The position numbers were made by a program, and so were the translations under genes. Shown here one piece after another: positions 43,597 through 51,471 of a stretch of DNA of 64,000 nt (its first letter is position 1; every line of letters starts with the position of its first letter). The stretch is taken from positions 161,631-225,630 of the forward strand of contig NZ_JAAARM010000009.1 in assembly GCF_009908285.1 (NCBI RefSeq), written 5' to 3'. The notes under the pieces were generated by a model that had not been told where the DNA came from, did no database searches, and saw only the letters and a program-made list of their open reading frames with translations. The stretch comes from Pseudomonas sp. Fl4BN1 (lineage in GTDB: Bacteria; Pseudomonadota; Gammaproteobacteria; Pseudomonadales; Pseudomonadaceae).

Positions 43597-43928
43597 ACAT
43601 GACGCTGGAAGAACGCGGGGCCCTGATCGATCACATCCAGCAGGAAATGGCGGCCGGTCGCCTGCCGATTGGCGAGGCGGTCAAGCGCCTGCGCACTGAA
43701 GTCACGGGGCTGCACCAACACCAGTTCGCCCGCATGTGCCGGATTTCCCTGCGCACCCTGATCCACATCGAACACGGTGACGGCAACCCGACCCTCAAAT
43801 CATTGACTGGGGTGTTCAAGCCGTTCGGCCTGCAGATGGGGGTGGTGAAAGTGCAGAAGACCAGCCGTGCCCGTTCGCTGCTCGATGAGCCTGAGCGCTC
43901 TGCTCCCGAGCCTTCAGCGCTCGCCTGA
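43593..43928 (+). CDS. hipB: HipB-like antitoxin, XRE-family
   Basis: The ATG at 43593 overlaps the hipA stop (ATGA). The protein has 111 residues. The central helix-turn-helix is 'QFARMCRISLRTLIHIEHGDGNPTLKSLTGVF' (quoted in part: QFARMCRISLRTLIHIEHG). The N-terminal 45 residues ('MNMTLEERGALIDHIQQEM') form an extra helical part and the C-terminal tail is Ser/Pro/Glu-rich and probably disordered. It likely neutralises HipA and represses the pair through the inverted repeats at 42119-42179. Confidence 0.87.
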   Translation: MNMTLEERGALIDHIQQEMAAGRLPIGEAVKRLRTEVTGLHQHQFARMCRISLRTLIHIEHGDGNPTLKSLTGVFKPFGLQMGVVKVQKTSRARSLLDEPERSAPEPSALA

Positions 43929-43931
43929 ACC

Positions 43932-44768
43932 TCAGCCGCGCTTGGCGTAACCCTTGCCGTAATGCTTTTCCATCCGCGCCTGGATCAGCTCCAGGCCGAT
44001 GGACAGCAGCCAGTAGATCAGCGCCGCGGTGCTGAGCATCTCGATGTAGCGGTAGCTGGAGCGGCCGTAGGACTGGGCCAGGAACATCACTTCCCAGACC
44101 CCCATCACCGAGATCAGCGACGAATCCTTGAGCATCGAGATGAACTGGTTGGTGGCCGGCGGGATGATGGTGCGCATGGCCTGGGGCAGGGTCACTTGCC
44201 AGAAGATCACGCTGTTGCTCATGCCCAGGGCCATGGCGGCCTGGCCTTGGCCGTGGGGCACGCCGAGGATGCCGGCGCGGAAGATCTCGCTGAGGTAGGC
44301 GCCGTAGTTCAGTGACAGGGCGATGATCCCGGCAGTAATGGCTCCCGGCACCACCCCCAGTTGCGGCAGGCCGAGGTAGATCAGCAGGATCTGGATCAGC
44401 AGCGGTGTGCCGCGAAAGAACGAGGCATAGAAGCTGGCGATGCCGAAGGCCACGGCGCTGCTGGACAGTCGCGCCAGGGCGGTAACGAACCCCAGCAGCG
44501 ACGAGGCGACGATGGAGCAGGCGCAGAGAAACAGGGTCAGCGCCGCGCCCTGGAGAAATCCGCTGGGAGACAGGTGCAGGCCCAGCAGGTTTGGCAGCTT
44601 GTCGAGGATGATCGAGAACTTCAGGTCGAAGCTCAGGAAGAAACTGGCGAACAGGCCCAGCAGCGTCGCCCAGGTCAGGTACAGCCGGGTCCGAAACCCC
44701 AGCAGGCGCTTGAGTCGTGGTTCGGCCAGCGGTTGTGGTGGCTGTGCAGATGGCGGGAAGGAAGTCAT
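43932..44768 (-). CDS. Amino-acid ABC transporter permease (HisM/GlnP type)
   Basis: The ATG at 44768 overlaps the stop of the binding-protein gene (ATGA). The protein has 278 residues and about five to six membrane segments. The EAA loop is 'GQGQAAMALGMSNSVIFWQVTLPQAMRTIIPP' (quoted in part: AAMALGMSNSVIFWQVTLPQ). It forms the channel for polar amino acids. No ATPase gene adjoins, so it must share one encoded elsewhere. The 3' end is 3 nt from the convergent hipB stop. Confidence 0.9.
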   Translation of the reverse strand: MTSFPPSAQPPQPLAEPRLKRLLGFRTRLYLTWATLLGLFASFFLSFDLKFSIILDKLPNLLGLHLSPSGFLQGAALTLFLCACSIVASSLLGFVTALARLSSSAVAFGIASFYASFFRGTPLLIQILLIYLGLPQLGVVPGAITAGIIALSLNYGAYLSEIFRAGILGVPHGQGQAAMALGMSNSVIFWQVTLPQAMRTIIPPATNQFISMLKDSSLISVMGVWEVMFLAQSYGRSSYRYIEMLSTAALIYWLLSIGLELIQARMEKHYGKGYAKRG

Positions 44769-45586
44769 TGGCTGATGTCGGCGCCGATCCATTTCTGCGA
44801 CAGCTGGCTCAGGGTGCCGTCCTGCTTCAGCTGGGCGAAGACTTCACGCACCTTGGCGTCCCACTGGGCATCGCCTTTCTCGATGGCCACCGAGTTGGGC
44901 TCGGCGTACAGCGGCTCGCCGGCCAGCTTGAAGCGCGAATCCTGGGTCAGCCGTGGTTGCGCGGTGACCAGGTTGGTGAGGAGCGCATCCAGGCGCACAC
45001 CGGGGCCCAGGCCGAGGTCTTGGAAGGCCACGTTGTCGGTGTCGTAGGGGGCGATCTGCACATTCTCGAAGGGATATTGCAGGTGGGTGTCTTCAGCGCC
45101 TTCGATCACCAGGTTCTTGTTCAGGTAGCTCTCGTAGCTGGAGGCGGCAGTCAGGCCGACTTTCTTGTCGCTCAGGTCCTTGGCGCGGTGGATCCGCTCA
45201 TCCTTGGCGTTGACCACGATCACCGCCGGCGAGGCGTAGTACTGCACCGGGAAGTCGAAGACTTCGGCGCGGGCCTTGCTCGGGGTCATGGAGCAGATGC
45301 AGATGTCGTAGCGCCCGCTCCAGCGTCCGGCGGCGATCACGTCCCAGGACGGTGTCTCCAGGCGCAGCTTGACCCCGAGCTTGGCGGCCACGGCCTTGGC
45401 CACGTCGACGTCGAAGCCGTCCAGCTGGTTCTGCTCATTGAGAAAGGAGAAGGGCGGGTAGCTTTCCATCAGCACGCCCACCAGCTCTTTTTTCTGCTCG
45501 ATACGCTCCAGGGCAGCGCCGGCGAAGGCCTGGGAGGAGGCGAAAAGAGTGGTCAGGCCGAGGGCCAGCAACGGTTTGAAGTTCAT
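44765..45586 (-). CDS. Amino-acid ABC transporter substrate-binding protein
   Basis: The protein has 273 residues: a signal peptide (about 1-22), then the SBP_bac_3 fold with 'SYPPFSFLNEQNQLDGFDVDVAKAVAAKLGV' (quoted in part: GFDVDVAKAVAAKLG) and 'WDVIAAGRWSGRYDICICSMTPS' in part. It delivers a polar amino acid to the permease encoded next. The gene divergently transcribed is a homocysteine S-methyltransferase family member, so methionine, S-methylmethionine or a related compound is a possible ligand (inference). Confidence 0.9.
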   Translation of the reverse strand: MNFKPLLALGLTTLFASSQAFAGAALERIEQKKELVGVLMESYPPFSFLNEQNQLDGFDVDVAKAVAAKLGVKLRLETPSWDVIAAGRWSGRYDICICSMTPSKARAEVFDFPVQYYASPAVIVVNAKDERIHRAKDLSDKKVGLTAASSYESYLNKNLVIEGAEDTHLQYPFENVQIAPYDTDNVAFQDLGLGPGVRLDALLTNLVTAQPRLTQDSRFKLAGEPLYAEPNSVAIEKGDAQWDAKVREVFAQLKQDGTLSQLSQKWIGADISQ

Positions 45587-45681
45587 CGGAATCCTGACTG
45601 AAAAAGAGTTGTTATTAACTGGATGGTGCGTATTTAATAGTTATAAGAACGGCTCAGATAGTGAGTTTTTTTCATAAGCAT

Positions 45682-46596
45682 ATGAGTGAAAAGCATATGG
45701 GCGCAGACAGCACGGTGATTCTGGATGGCGGTATGGGACGTGAACTGCAGCGCCGCGGCGCGCCGTTCCGGCAGCCCGAGTGGTCGGCCCTGGCGCTGAT
45801 CGAGGCGCCGCAGGCGGTGGAAGCGGTGCACGCGGCGTATATCGACAGCGGCGCCAATGTGATCACCAGCAACAGCTACGCCGTGGTGCCGTTCCACATT
45901 GGCGAAGAGCGTTTTGCCGCTGAGGGCCAGGCCCTGGCGGCCCTGGCCGGTGAACTGGCACGTCGTGCAGTGCAGGCTTCCGGCAAGCCGGTGCGGGTCG
46001 CGGGCTCGTTGCCGCCGTTATTCGGTTCCTATCGCCCGGATCTGTTCGACGCTGCGCGGGTCGAGGAAGTGCTGAGCCCGCTGATCAAGGGGCTGGCGCC
46101 TTTCGTGGACCTGTGGCTGGCGGAAACCCAGAGCTCCATCGCCGAGGCGCGGGCCATCCACGCCGGCCTGCCCAAGGACGGCAAGCCGTTCTGGCTGTCC
46201 TTCACCCTGAAGGATGAAGACGTCGATGACGTGCCGCGCCTGCGCTCCGGCGAGCCGGTGGCAGAAGCGGCGGCGGTGGCGGCGCAGTTGGGCGTCCAGA
46301 CCCTGCTGTTCAACTGCAGCCAGCCGGAAGTGATTGGTGCGGCGGTGGATGTGGCCCGTGAAACCTTCGAGCGCCTGGGCGTGCAGATCCACATCGGCGT
46401 GTACGCCAACGCCTTCCCGCCGCAGCCCGAGGATGCCACTGCCAACGATGGCCTGTGCCCGCTGCGCGAAGACCTGGACCCACCGGGTTATCTGCACTGG
46501 GTGGCGGACTGGCACCAGCGCGGTGCCAGCCATGTGGGCGGTTGCTGCGGCATCGGGCCGGAGCACATTGCGGTGTTGGCGCAGAAGCTCGGCTGA
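45682..46596 (+). CDS. Homocysteine S-methyltransferase family protein (MmuM-like)
   Basis: Start candidates are GTG 45661, ATG 45682 and ATG 45697; 45682 is used, with low certainty, because no clear ribosome site separates them. The protein has 304 residues. The Zn site is shown by NCSQPE (about 213) and GGCCGIGPEH (near the end), and the opening is 'VILDGGMGRELQRRG'. It transfers a methyl group, in MmuM from S-methylmethionine, to homocysteine to give methionine. It is divergent from an amino-acid binding protein gene, which may form a transport-plus-salvage unit. Confidence 0.87.
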   Translation: MSEKHMGADSTVILDGGMGRELQRRGAPFRQPEWSALALIEAPQAVEAVHAAYIDSGANVITSNSYAVVPFHIGEERFAAEGQALAALAGELARRAVQASGKPVRVAGSLPPLFGSYRPDLFDAARVEEVLSPLIKGLAPFVDLWLAETQSSIAEARAIHAGLPKDGKPFWLSFTLKDEDVDDVPRLRSGEPVAEAAAVAAQLGVQTLLFNCSQPEVIGAAVDVARETFERLGVQIHIGVYANAFPPQPEDATANDGLCPLREDLDPPGYLHWVADWHQRGASHVGGCCGIGPEHIAVLAQKLG

Positions 46597-46600
46597 GCCC

Positions 46601-46657
46601 TTCGCCGGCAAGGTTCGGGTTCACCGCAATCCTCGTAGGAGCCGGCTTGCCGGCGAA
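46601..46657. repeat. REP element with truncated partner
   Basis: GTAGGAGCCGGCTTGCCGGC then GAA at 46635-46657 is a full REP; TTCGCCGGCAAGG at 46601-46613 is the start of an inverted copy. They lie between the methyltransferase and a convergent acetyltransferase gene. Confidence 0.8.
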
Positions 46658-46665
46658 CCCCCCGC

Positions 46666-47337
46666 TTAGCCGCGACACTCCGCCAGGGACTTGAGCTGCC
46701 CCGAGCCGCTCTGGTTTTCATCGCTCAGCCACTGCTCGAAACCCTGGGCGATAGCGGGCCATTCCCCATCCAGGATCGAGAACCAGGCGGTATCGCGGTT
46801 CTGCCCCTTGGTCACCATGTGCTGGCGGAACACCCCTTCGAAACTGAAGCCCAGGCGCTCTGCGGCATAGCGCGAGCGGGCATTGGCGTTGTTGCACTTC
46901 CATTCCAGGCGCCGGTAACCCAGGGCGAAGGCTTCCTTGGCCAGTAGATAGACCGCCTCGGTGCTCTTGGGCGAACGCTGCATCGGCGCGCCGAAGGTCA
47001 CGTGGCCGATCTCGATACGACCCTGGATCGCGACGATCGACATCAGGCTGATGATGCCCTGGGCCTGGCCGCTGGCACGGTCGATCACGGTGAAGAAGTA
47101 CGGGTCGCTGGCTGCCGCGTTGTTGCTCAGCCAGGCATCGAATGCCGGGCGCTCGGGGAACGGGCCGTAAGGCAGGTAGTTCCACAGCTTGGGGTCGGCG
47201 CCGGGGCCTTCCAGGGCTTGGAACAGGTCATCGCCGTGGCGCGCCGGGTCGAGTTTTTCCAAGCGGATGAAGCGCCCTTCCAGGAGGGTGGCCGAAGGGC
47301 TGGGAGCACCTTTCCAATCGGCGAGTGAAGTCGACAT
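46666..47337 (-). CDS. GNAT-family N-acetyltransferase (RimJ-like)
   Basis: The start at 47337 has AAGGAG about 9 nt upstream. The protein has 223 residues. A GNAT_3/RimJ-type domain shows 'TLLEGRFIRLEKLDPARHGDDLFQAL' (quoted in part), 'GIISLMSIVAIQGRIEIGHVTFG' in part and 'RSRYAAERLGFSFEGVFRQHMVTKGQNRDTAWFSIL' in part, typical of ribosomal-protein-type acetyltransferases. It is the third gene of an operon with a second GNAT and a PaiB-like gene (spacing 16 nt). Confidence 0.9.
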   Translation of the reverse strand: MSTSLADWKGAPSPSATLLEGRFIRLEKLDPARHGDDLFQALEGPGADPKLWNYLPYGPFPERPAFDAWLSNNAAASDPYFFTVIDRASGQAQGIISLMSIVAIQGRIEIGHVTFGAPMQRSPKSTEAVYLLAKEAFALGYRRLEWKCNNANARSRYAAERLGFSFEGVFRQHMVTKGQNRDTAWFSILDGEWPAIAQGFEQWLSDENQSGSGQLKSLAECRG

Positions 47338-47353
47338 GCAGTGGCTCCTTGGG

Positions 47354-47800
47354 TCAGAGAGGGTGACGGAATTGGATGAAACCAGGGCGCTCGGCGATGC
47401 GCTCATAGAGCTGGATGGCCGTGGCGTTGCTTTCGTGGGTCAGCCAATGAACCTTGGCACAGCCGTCCTGCTTGGCCTGGGCGTAGACGAACTCGATCAA
47501 CTGGCGGCCGACACCGGTGCCGCGTTGTTCCGGGGACACCAGCAGGTCCTGCAGGTAACAGGAGTTCTCGATGCTCCAGTTGGAGCGGTGGTAGATGAAA
47601 TGCACCATGCCCACGGCGTGCTCGCCATCCCAGGCCAGGGCGGCGTGGGTCGGCTCACGGGCATCGAGAAAACGCTGCCAGGTGCTCTGGGTCACGGCGT
47701 CTGCCAGTTCGGTTGCGTAGAAGCGCAAGTAGGCCTGCCATAACGGCAGCCAGGTGGCGTGGTCGGCGGCGGTGACGGGGCGGATCTGGATCTGGCTCAT
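47354..47800 (-). CDS. GNAT-family acetyltransferase resembling polyamine/thialysine acetyltransferases
   Basis: The start at 47800 has AAGGAG 6-8 nt upstream. The protein has 148 residues. 'CYLQDLLVSPEQRGTGVGRQLIEF' (quoted in part: LQDLLVSPEQRGTGVGRQL) holds the acetyl-CoA loop R-G-T-G-V-G, and the wording around it resembles diamine acetyltransferase. Downstream of a PaiB-like gene, a PaiA-type role is plausible, but the substrate is unproven. Confidence 0.85.
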   Translation of the reverse strand: MSQIQIRPVTAADHATWLPLWQAYLRFYATELADAVTQSTWQRFLDAREPTHAALAWDGEHAVGMVHFIYHRSNWSIENSCYLQDLLVSPEQRGTGVGRQLIEFVYAQAKQDGCAKVHWLTHESNATAIQLYERIAERPGFIQFRHPL

Positions 47801-47830
47801 GAACACTCCTTGATTGTTGGGTACGAAAAC

Positions 47831-48454
47831 CTAGGGCATCAGGCGGGACAGTTGTTGGTCACCCAGGTCGGCGCTGGCCGCCAGGCCTTCACGCACCCCG
47901 GCGATATCTTCGGCACTGCGGTTCTGGCTGAGCTTGCGCTTGCCTTCCAGGCGCTGGATCGGCAGGGCAAAACCGACGATGGCCCGGAGCATGCCGTCGA
48001 TGTAGTCGGCGGGGGCGTCGTCCACTTTCCACGGTTGCGCGCGGCCATTTTCATGGCGATCGGTCAGGGCGCTGACCAGGTTCAGCAAGCGATGAGGATC
48101 GCTGAACACCTCGGGCTGGCCGTAGGCGTGCACCGCCACGTAATTCCAGGTCGGCACCACTTTGCCGTGTTCGGCCTTGCTCGGATAGAACGACGGGCTG
48201 ACGTAGGCGTCCTCGCCGGTGAAGATCACCAGCGCCTCGGCGCCATTGGCCAATTCCGCGCACTGTGGGTTGGCCTTGGCCAGGTGCCCATAAAGGGTGC
48301 CATTGGGACCTTGCGCGCCGTCCAGCAACAGCGGCAGGTGGCTGGCCTGCAAGCCTTGATCGCCCCAGGTCACCAGGGTCGCCAGGCGGCTCTGCTGGAT
48401 CACTTGGTGCAAGCGGGAGAGGTCTTCATCAACGAAAGCGCGCGGTAGGTACAT
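47831..48454 (-). CDS. paiB: PaiB-family FMN-binding protein
   Basis: The protein has 207 residues. 'MYLPRAFVDEDLSRLHQVI' opens the PaiB fold; 'VSPSFYPSKAEHGKVVPTWNYVAVHAYG' (quoted in part: SPSFYPSKAEHGKVVPTWNY) is its core, and 'IVGFALPIQRLEGKRKLSQNRSAED' in part is the C-terminal hallmark. These flavin-reductase-like proteins act with PaiA in Bacillus; a direct DNA-binding role is doubtful. First gene of a three-gene operon and divergent from a MocR regulator that may control it. Confidence 0.9.
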   Translation of the reverse strand: MYLPRAFVDEDLSRLHQVIQQSRLATLVTWGDQGLQASHLPLLLDGAQGPNGTLYGHLAKANPQCAELANGAEALVIFTGEDAYVSPSFYPSKAEHGKVVPTWNYVAVHAYGQPEVFSDPHRLLNLVSALTDRHENGRAQPWKVDDAPADYIDGMLRAIVGFALPIQRLEGKRKLSQNRSAEDIAGVREGLAASADLGDQQLSRLMP

Positions 48455-48556
48455 ATAGAAAATCCTTGGCGTGTGGTTGCATCCTAGGCAGGCTAATGGT
48501 TCGTTGTAAGAGCCATCATTGGTCTATTTCATGGGTCCAATCTTCGGAGCATGTCG

Positions 48557-50107
48557 ATGAGCAGTGCCGTACCTCCGCTGTCTTTCAATCCGGCCGGCAT
48601 CGAATTGGATCGCCGCCAGGGCCTCAGCCGCCAGCTGTACCAGGCCTTGCGCCTGCGGGTGCTGGATGGCCGTCTGGCCAGCGGGACGCGCTTGCCCGCC
48701 AGCCGCGACCTGGCCGCCGCCCTGGGGATTTCCCGGAACAGCGTGGTACGGGCCTACGACCAGTTGTACGCCGAGGGGTTTATCGAAGGTCGGGTCGGCG
48801 ACGGCACCTACGTGGCCCAGTTTTCGGAAACCCACCTGCCGATCAAAAAATTATCCACAAAACTATCCACAGGGTTTTCAACAGGCTTACCCACAGGTTT
48901 ATCCACAAAATCAGTAGATTTACCTGGGATTACATCCAGTGAAGTTATCCACAGCAGTGGTTTGCAGCGGCTGCAAAAGCACCATTTGAACACTCCGCCC
49001 AGTGGACCGCCGCGGGCTTTTCGGGTCGGCGTGCCGGCTTTCGACCTGTTCCCGTTCGAGGTCTGGGCCAAGCTGAATGCGGCTTTCTGGCGCAGGCCGG
49101 ACCTGCGTCACCTGTGCTACGGCAATTCGGCCGGCGATTCGCGCCTGCGCAGTCTGATTGCCGCTTATTTGCGCAGCTCCCGGGGACTGCAATGCAGCGC
49201 TGAACAAATTGTGATCACCAGTGGCGCGCAGCAAGGGATTAGCCTTTGTGCACAGTTGCTGGTGGAGCCAGGCGATGCCGTGGCTGTGGAAAACCCCGGG
49301 TATCGGGCGGCCGGCCATGCCTTCGCCGTGGCTGGCGCGCAACTGCAGGGCGTGGCGGTGGATCAGGAGGGCATTGACTGTCGCCAGCTGGAGCAACTGC
49401 ACAACTGTCGCCTGGTCTATGTCACGCCGTCCCACCAGTACCCCACCGGAGTGATCATGAGTCTGGCCCGGCGCCTGGAACTGCTGGCCTGGGCCGAGCG
49501 CAGCCAGGGCTGGATCGTCGAGGACGACTACGACGGCGAGTACCGTTACAGCGGTGCGCCGTTGGCCCCCTTGGCGGCATTGGACCGGCAAGGGCGGGTG
49601 ATCTACGTCGGCACCTTCGGCAAGGTCGCATTCCCGGCGCTGCGCCTGGGTTACCTGGTGCTGCCGCCGAACCTGGTGCAGGCCTTCGCCCAGCGCCGGG
49701 CGGTAGACGTACGGCATTCCGAGGTCAGCACCCAGGCAGTGATGGCCGAATTCATGGCGGCCGGGCATTTCCAGCGGCATATCCGGCGCATGCGCCGGGC
49801 GGCCCTGAGCCGGCGCAACACCTTGCTGGCCGGCTGGCCGGCGGCAATCGATGGCGTCGGGCCGCTGCCCGGTGTAGCGGCCGGGCTGCACCTGACGGTG
49901 GCTGTGGACAGTCTGGCCCGGGAGCGAGAGTTGCTGGCGCAGGCGGCCGCTGTCGATGTCGAGATCAGTGGCCTGAGCACTTACTGGCTGCCGGAAACCC
50001 CCTTGCCCGAGGACCAACGGGCCGGGCTGGTGCTGGGTTTTGCCGCCGTGCCTGAGGCAGATATCCAGTCTGCCCTGAGCCGTCTGCGCCAGGCCTGGCG
50101 AGTCTGA
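48557..50107 (+). CDS. MocR-type regulator: GntR winged helix fused to an aminotransferase fold
   Basis: ATG 48557 is preferred to ATG 48551 because GGAG lies 7 nt before it. The protein has 516 residues: a winged HTH (about 15-85, 'SRQLYQALRLRVLDGRLASG', 'PASRDLAAALGISRNSVVRAY'), a linker (about 95-150) and a PLP fold type I domain with the lysine in TFGKVAFPALRLGY (about 355). The linker contains a repeated Leu-Ser-Thr-(Lys/Gly) peptide encoded by five 12-bp units (48851-48910). It is divergent from the paiB operon, which it probably regulates in response to a PLP-reactive amine. Confidence 0.92.
   Translation: MSSAVPPLSFNPAGIELDRRQGLSRQLYQALRLRVLDGRLASGTRLPASRDLAAALGISRNSVVRAYDQLYAEGFIEGRVGDGTYVAQFSETHLPIKKLSTKLSTGFSTGLPTGLSTKSVDLPGITSSEVIHSSGLQRLQKHHLNTPPSGPPRAFRVGVPAFDLFPFEVWAKLNAAFWRRPDLRHLCYGNSAGDSRLRSLIAAYLRSSRGLQCSAEQIVITSGAQQGISLCAQLLVEPGDAVAVENPGYRAAGHAFAVAGAQLQGVAVDQEGIDCRQLEQLHNCRLVYVTPSHQYPTGVIMSLARRLELLAWAERSQGWIVEDDYDGEYRYSGAPLAPLAALDRQGRVIYVGTFGKVAFPALRLGYLVLPPNLVQAFAQRRAVDVRHSEVSTQAVMAEFMAAGHFQRHIRRMRRAALSRRNTLLAGWPAAIDGVGPLPGVAAGLHLTVAVDSLARERELLAQAAAVDVEISGLSTYWLPETPLPEDQRAGLVLGFAAVPEADIQSALSRLRQAWRV
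48851..48953 (+). repeat. Array of DnaA boxes inside the MocR gene linker
   Basis: TTATCCACA occurs exactly at 48851-48859, 48899-48907 and 48945-48953, all on the plus strand. CTATCCACA (48863) and TTACCCACA (48887) differ by one base and TTTTCAACA (48875) is a weaker match. The first five boxes start at exact 12-bp intervals (48851, 48863, 48875, 48887, 48899). The local sequence is A/T-rich within a G+C-rich gene and uses the rare leucine codon TTA. The sixth box is in another reading frame. Confidence 0.8.
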
Positions 50108-50147
50108 CGGGGTATACTCGCGGCCATTTCCAAGCCCGAGAACCCTC

Positions 50148-51359
50148 ATGAGCCAGACCCTCTCTGTGGCGCCGCAACGCCAGTTCGGCGCGCCTCTGTT
50201 CGCCTTGCTGCTGTTGGTCGCCGGTGCCCTGTTCCTGCAGGCCCAGGTGGGGCCACGCCAGGTCCTGCTGTTGCTGTTGGGGGCGGCCCTGGGGCTGACC
50301 CTGTATCACGCCGCCTTTGGCTTCACCTCGGCCTGGCGGGTGTTTATCCGTGACCGTCGCGGCGCTGGCCTGCGGGCGCAGATGGTCATGCTGGCCCTGG
50401 CGGTGCTGCTGTTCTTCCCTGCGCTGGGGGCTGGAACCCTGTTCGGCCAGCCGGTGGTAGGGCTGGTTGCGCCGGCGGGCGTCTCGGTGATCTTTGGTGC
50501 CTTTATCTTTGGCATCGGCATGCAACTGGGCGGCGGCTGCGCCTCTGGCACCCTGTTCACCGTCGGCGGTGGCAATGCGCGGATGCTGGTAACCCTGGCG
50601 TTCTTCATCTGTGGTTCGCTGATTGCCACCCATCACGTCGACTGGTGGTTCGCCCTGCCGTCGCTGCCGCCGATCTCCATCGTCCAGAGTTTCGGCGTGG
50701 GGCCGGCAATGGGGATGAGCCTGTGTCTGTTCGCGCTGATCGCCGTGCTGACCCAGACCCTGGAAAAGCGTCGCTACGGCCACCTGGAAGCGCCGGTGAG
50801 CAGTCAGCATCAGGGCTGGCGCCGGCTGCTGCGCGGTCCCTGGCCGCTGGTCTGGGGCGCGGTGGCCTTGGCCCTGTTGAACTTCGCCACCCTGGCCCTG
50901 GCGGGTCGGCCGTGGGGGATCACCTCGGCGTTCGCCTTGTGGGGGGCGAAAGTCGCCAGCGGCCTGGGTGTGGACGTGAGCAGTTGGGTGTTCTGGCAGG
51001 GCGCGGCGAATGCCAAGGCCCTGGCAGCCCCGGTGTGGCAGGACATCACCAGCGTCATGGACATTGGCATTGTCCTCGGTGCCTTGCTGGCGGCGGGATT
51101 GGCGGGGCGTTTTGCGCCGAATTTGAAGATTCCTACCCGCTCCCTGGTAGCGGCGGTGATCGGTGGCCTGTTACTCGGCTACGGCTCGCGCTTGGCCTAT
51201 GGCTGCAACATCGGCGCCTATTTCAGCGGCATCGCCTCCGGCAGCCTGCACGGCTGGTTGTGGCTGGTGGCGGCGTTTATCGGCAACGGCGTGGGCGTGC
51301 GCCTGCGTCCCTGGTTCTTCGCCGAAGAGCGCACCCCCCAAGGCCTCACCGGCTGCTGA
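50148..51359 (+). CDS. YeeE/YedE-family transporter (thiosulfate/sulfur import type)
   Basis: The protein has 403 residues and about ten membrane segments. Two repeats carry the family cysteines: 'GMQLGGGCASGTLFTVGGGN' (about 123-142) and 'LAYGCNIGAYFSGIASGS' (about 345-362). Such Cys-bearing re-entrant loops pass thiosulfate in TsuA/YeeE. No TusA-like or YeeD gene adjoins. It is followed by a REP. Substrate selenium/sulfur is inferred from family. Confidence 0.88.
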   Translation: MSQTLSVAPQRQFGAPLFALLLLVAGALFLQAQVGPRQVLLLLLGAALGLTLYHAAFGFTSAWRVFIRDRRGAGLRAQMVMLALAVLLFFPALGAGTLFGQPVVGLVAPAGVSVIFGAFIFGIGMQLGGGCASGTLFTVGGGNARMLVTLAFFICGSLIATHHVDWWFALPSLPPISIVQSFGVGPAMGMSLCLFALIAVLTQTLEKRRYGHLEAPVSSQHQGWRRLLRGPWPLVWGAVALALLNFATLALAGRPWGITSAFALWGAKVASGLGVDVSSWVFWQGAANAKALAAPVWQDITSVMDIGIVLGALLAAGLAGRFAPNLKIPTRSLVAAVIGGLLLGYGSRLAYGCNIGAYFSGIASGSLHGWLWLVAAFIGNGVGVRLRPWFFAEERTPQGLTGC

Positions 51360-51369
51360 ACGCAAAGCT

Positions 51370-51392
51370 GTAGGAGCCGGCTTGCCGGCGAA
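51370..51392 (+). repeat. REP element
   Basis: GTAGGAGCCGGCTTGCCGGC then GAA, the consensus form, sits between the YeeE/YedE gene and the convergent polyamine-binding protein gene. Confidence 0.85.
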
Positions 51393-51471
51393 CCCGGCGC
51401 CGCGGTCTATCGCCAACCGCGCCACCGTCGTCCGCCGGCAACCCGCACACCGCCGCTGTGCTGTTGACGAA

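Noticed and set aside
48851..48953. Short regular repeats considered as a CRISPR array
   Set aside because: The 12-bp period leaves only 3-bp spacers and the units are in frame in a coding linker; no cas genes are present.
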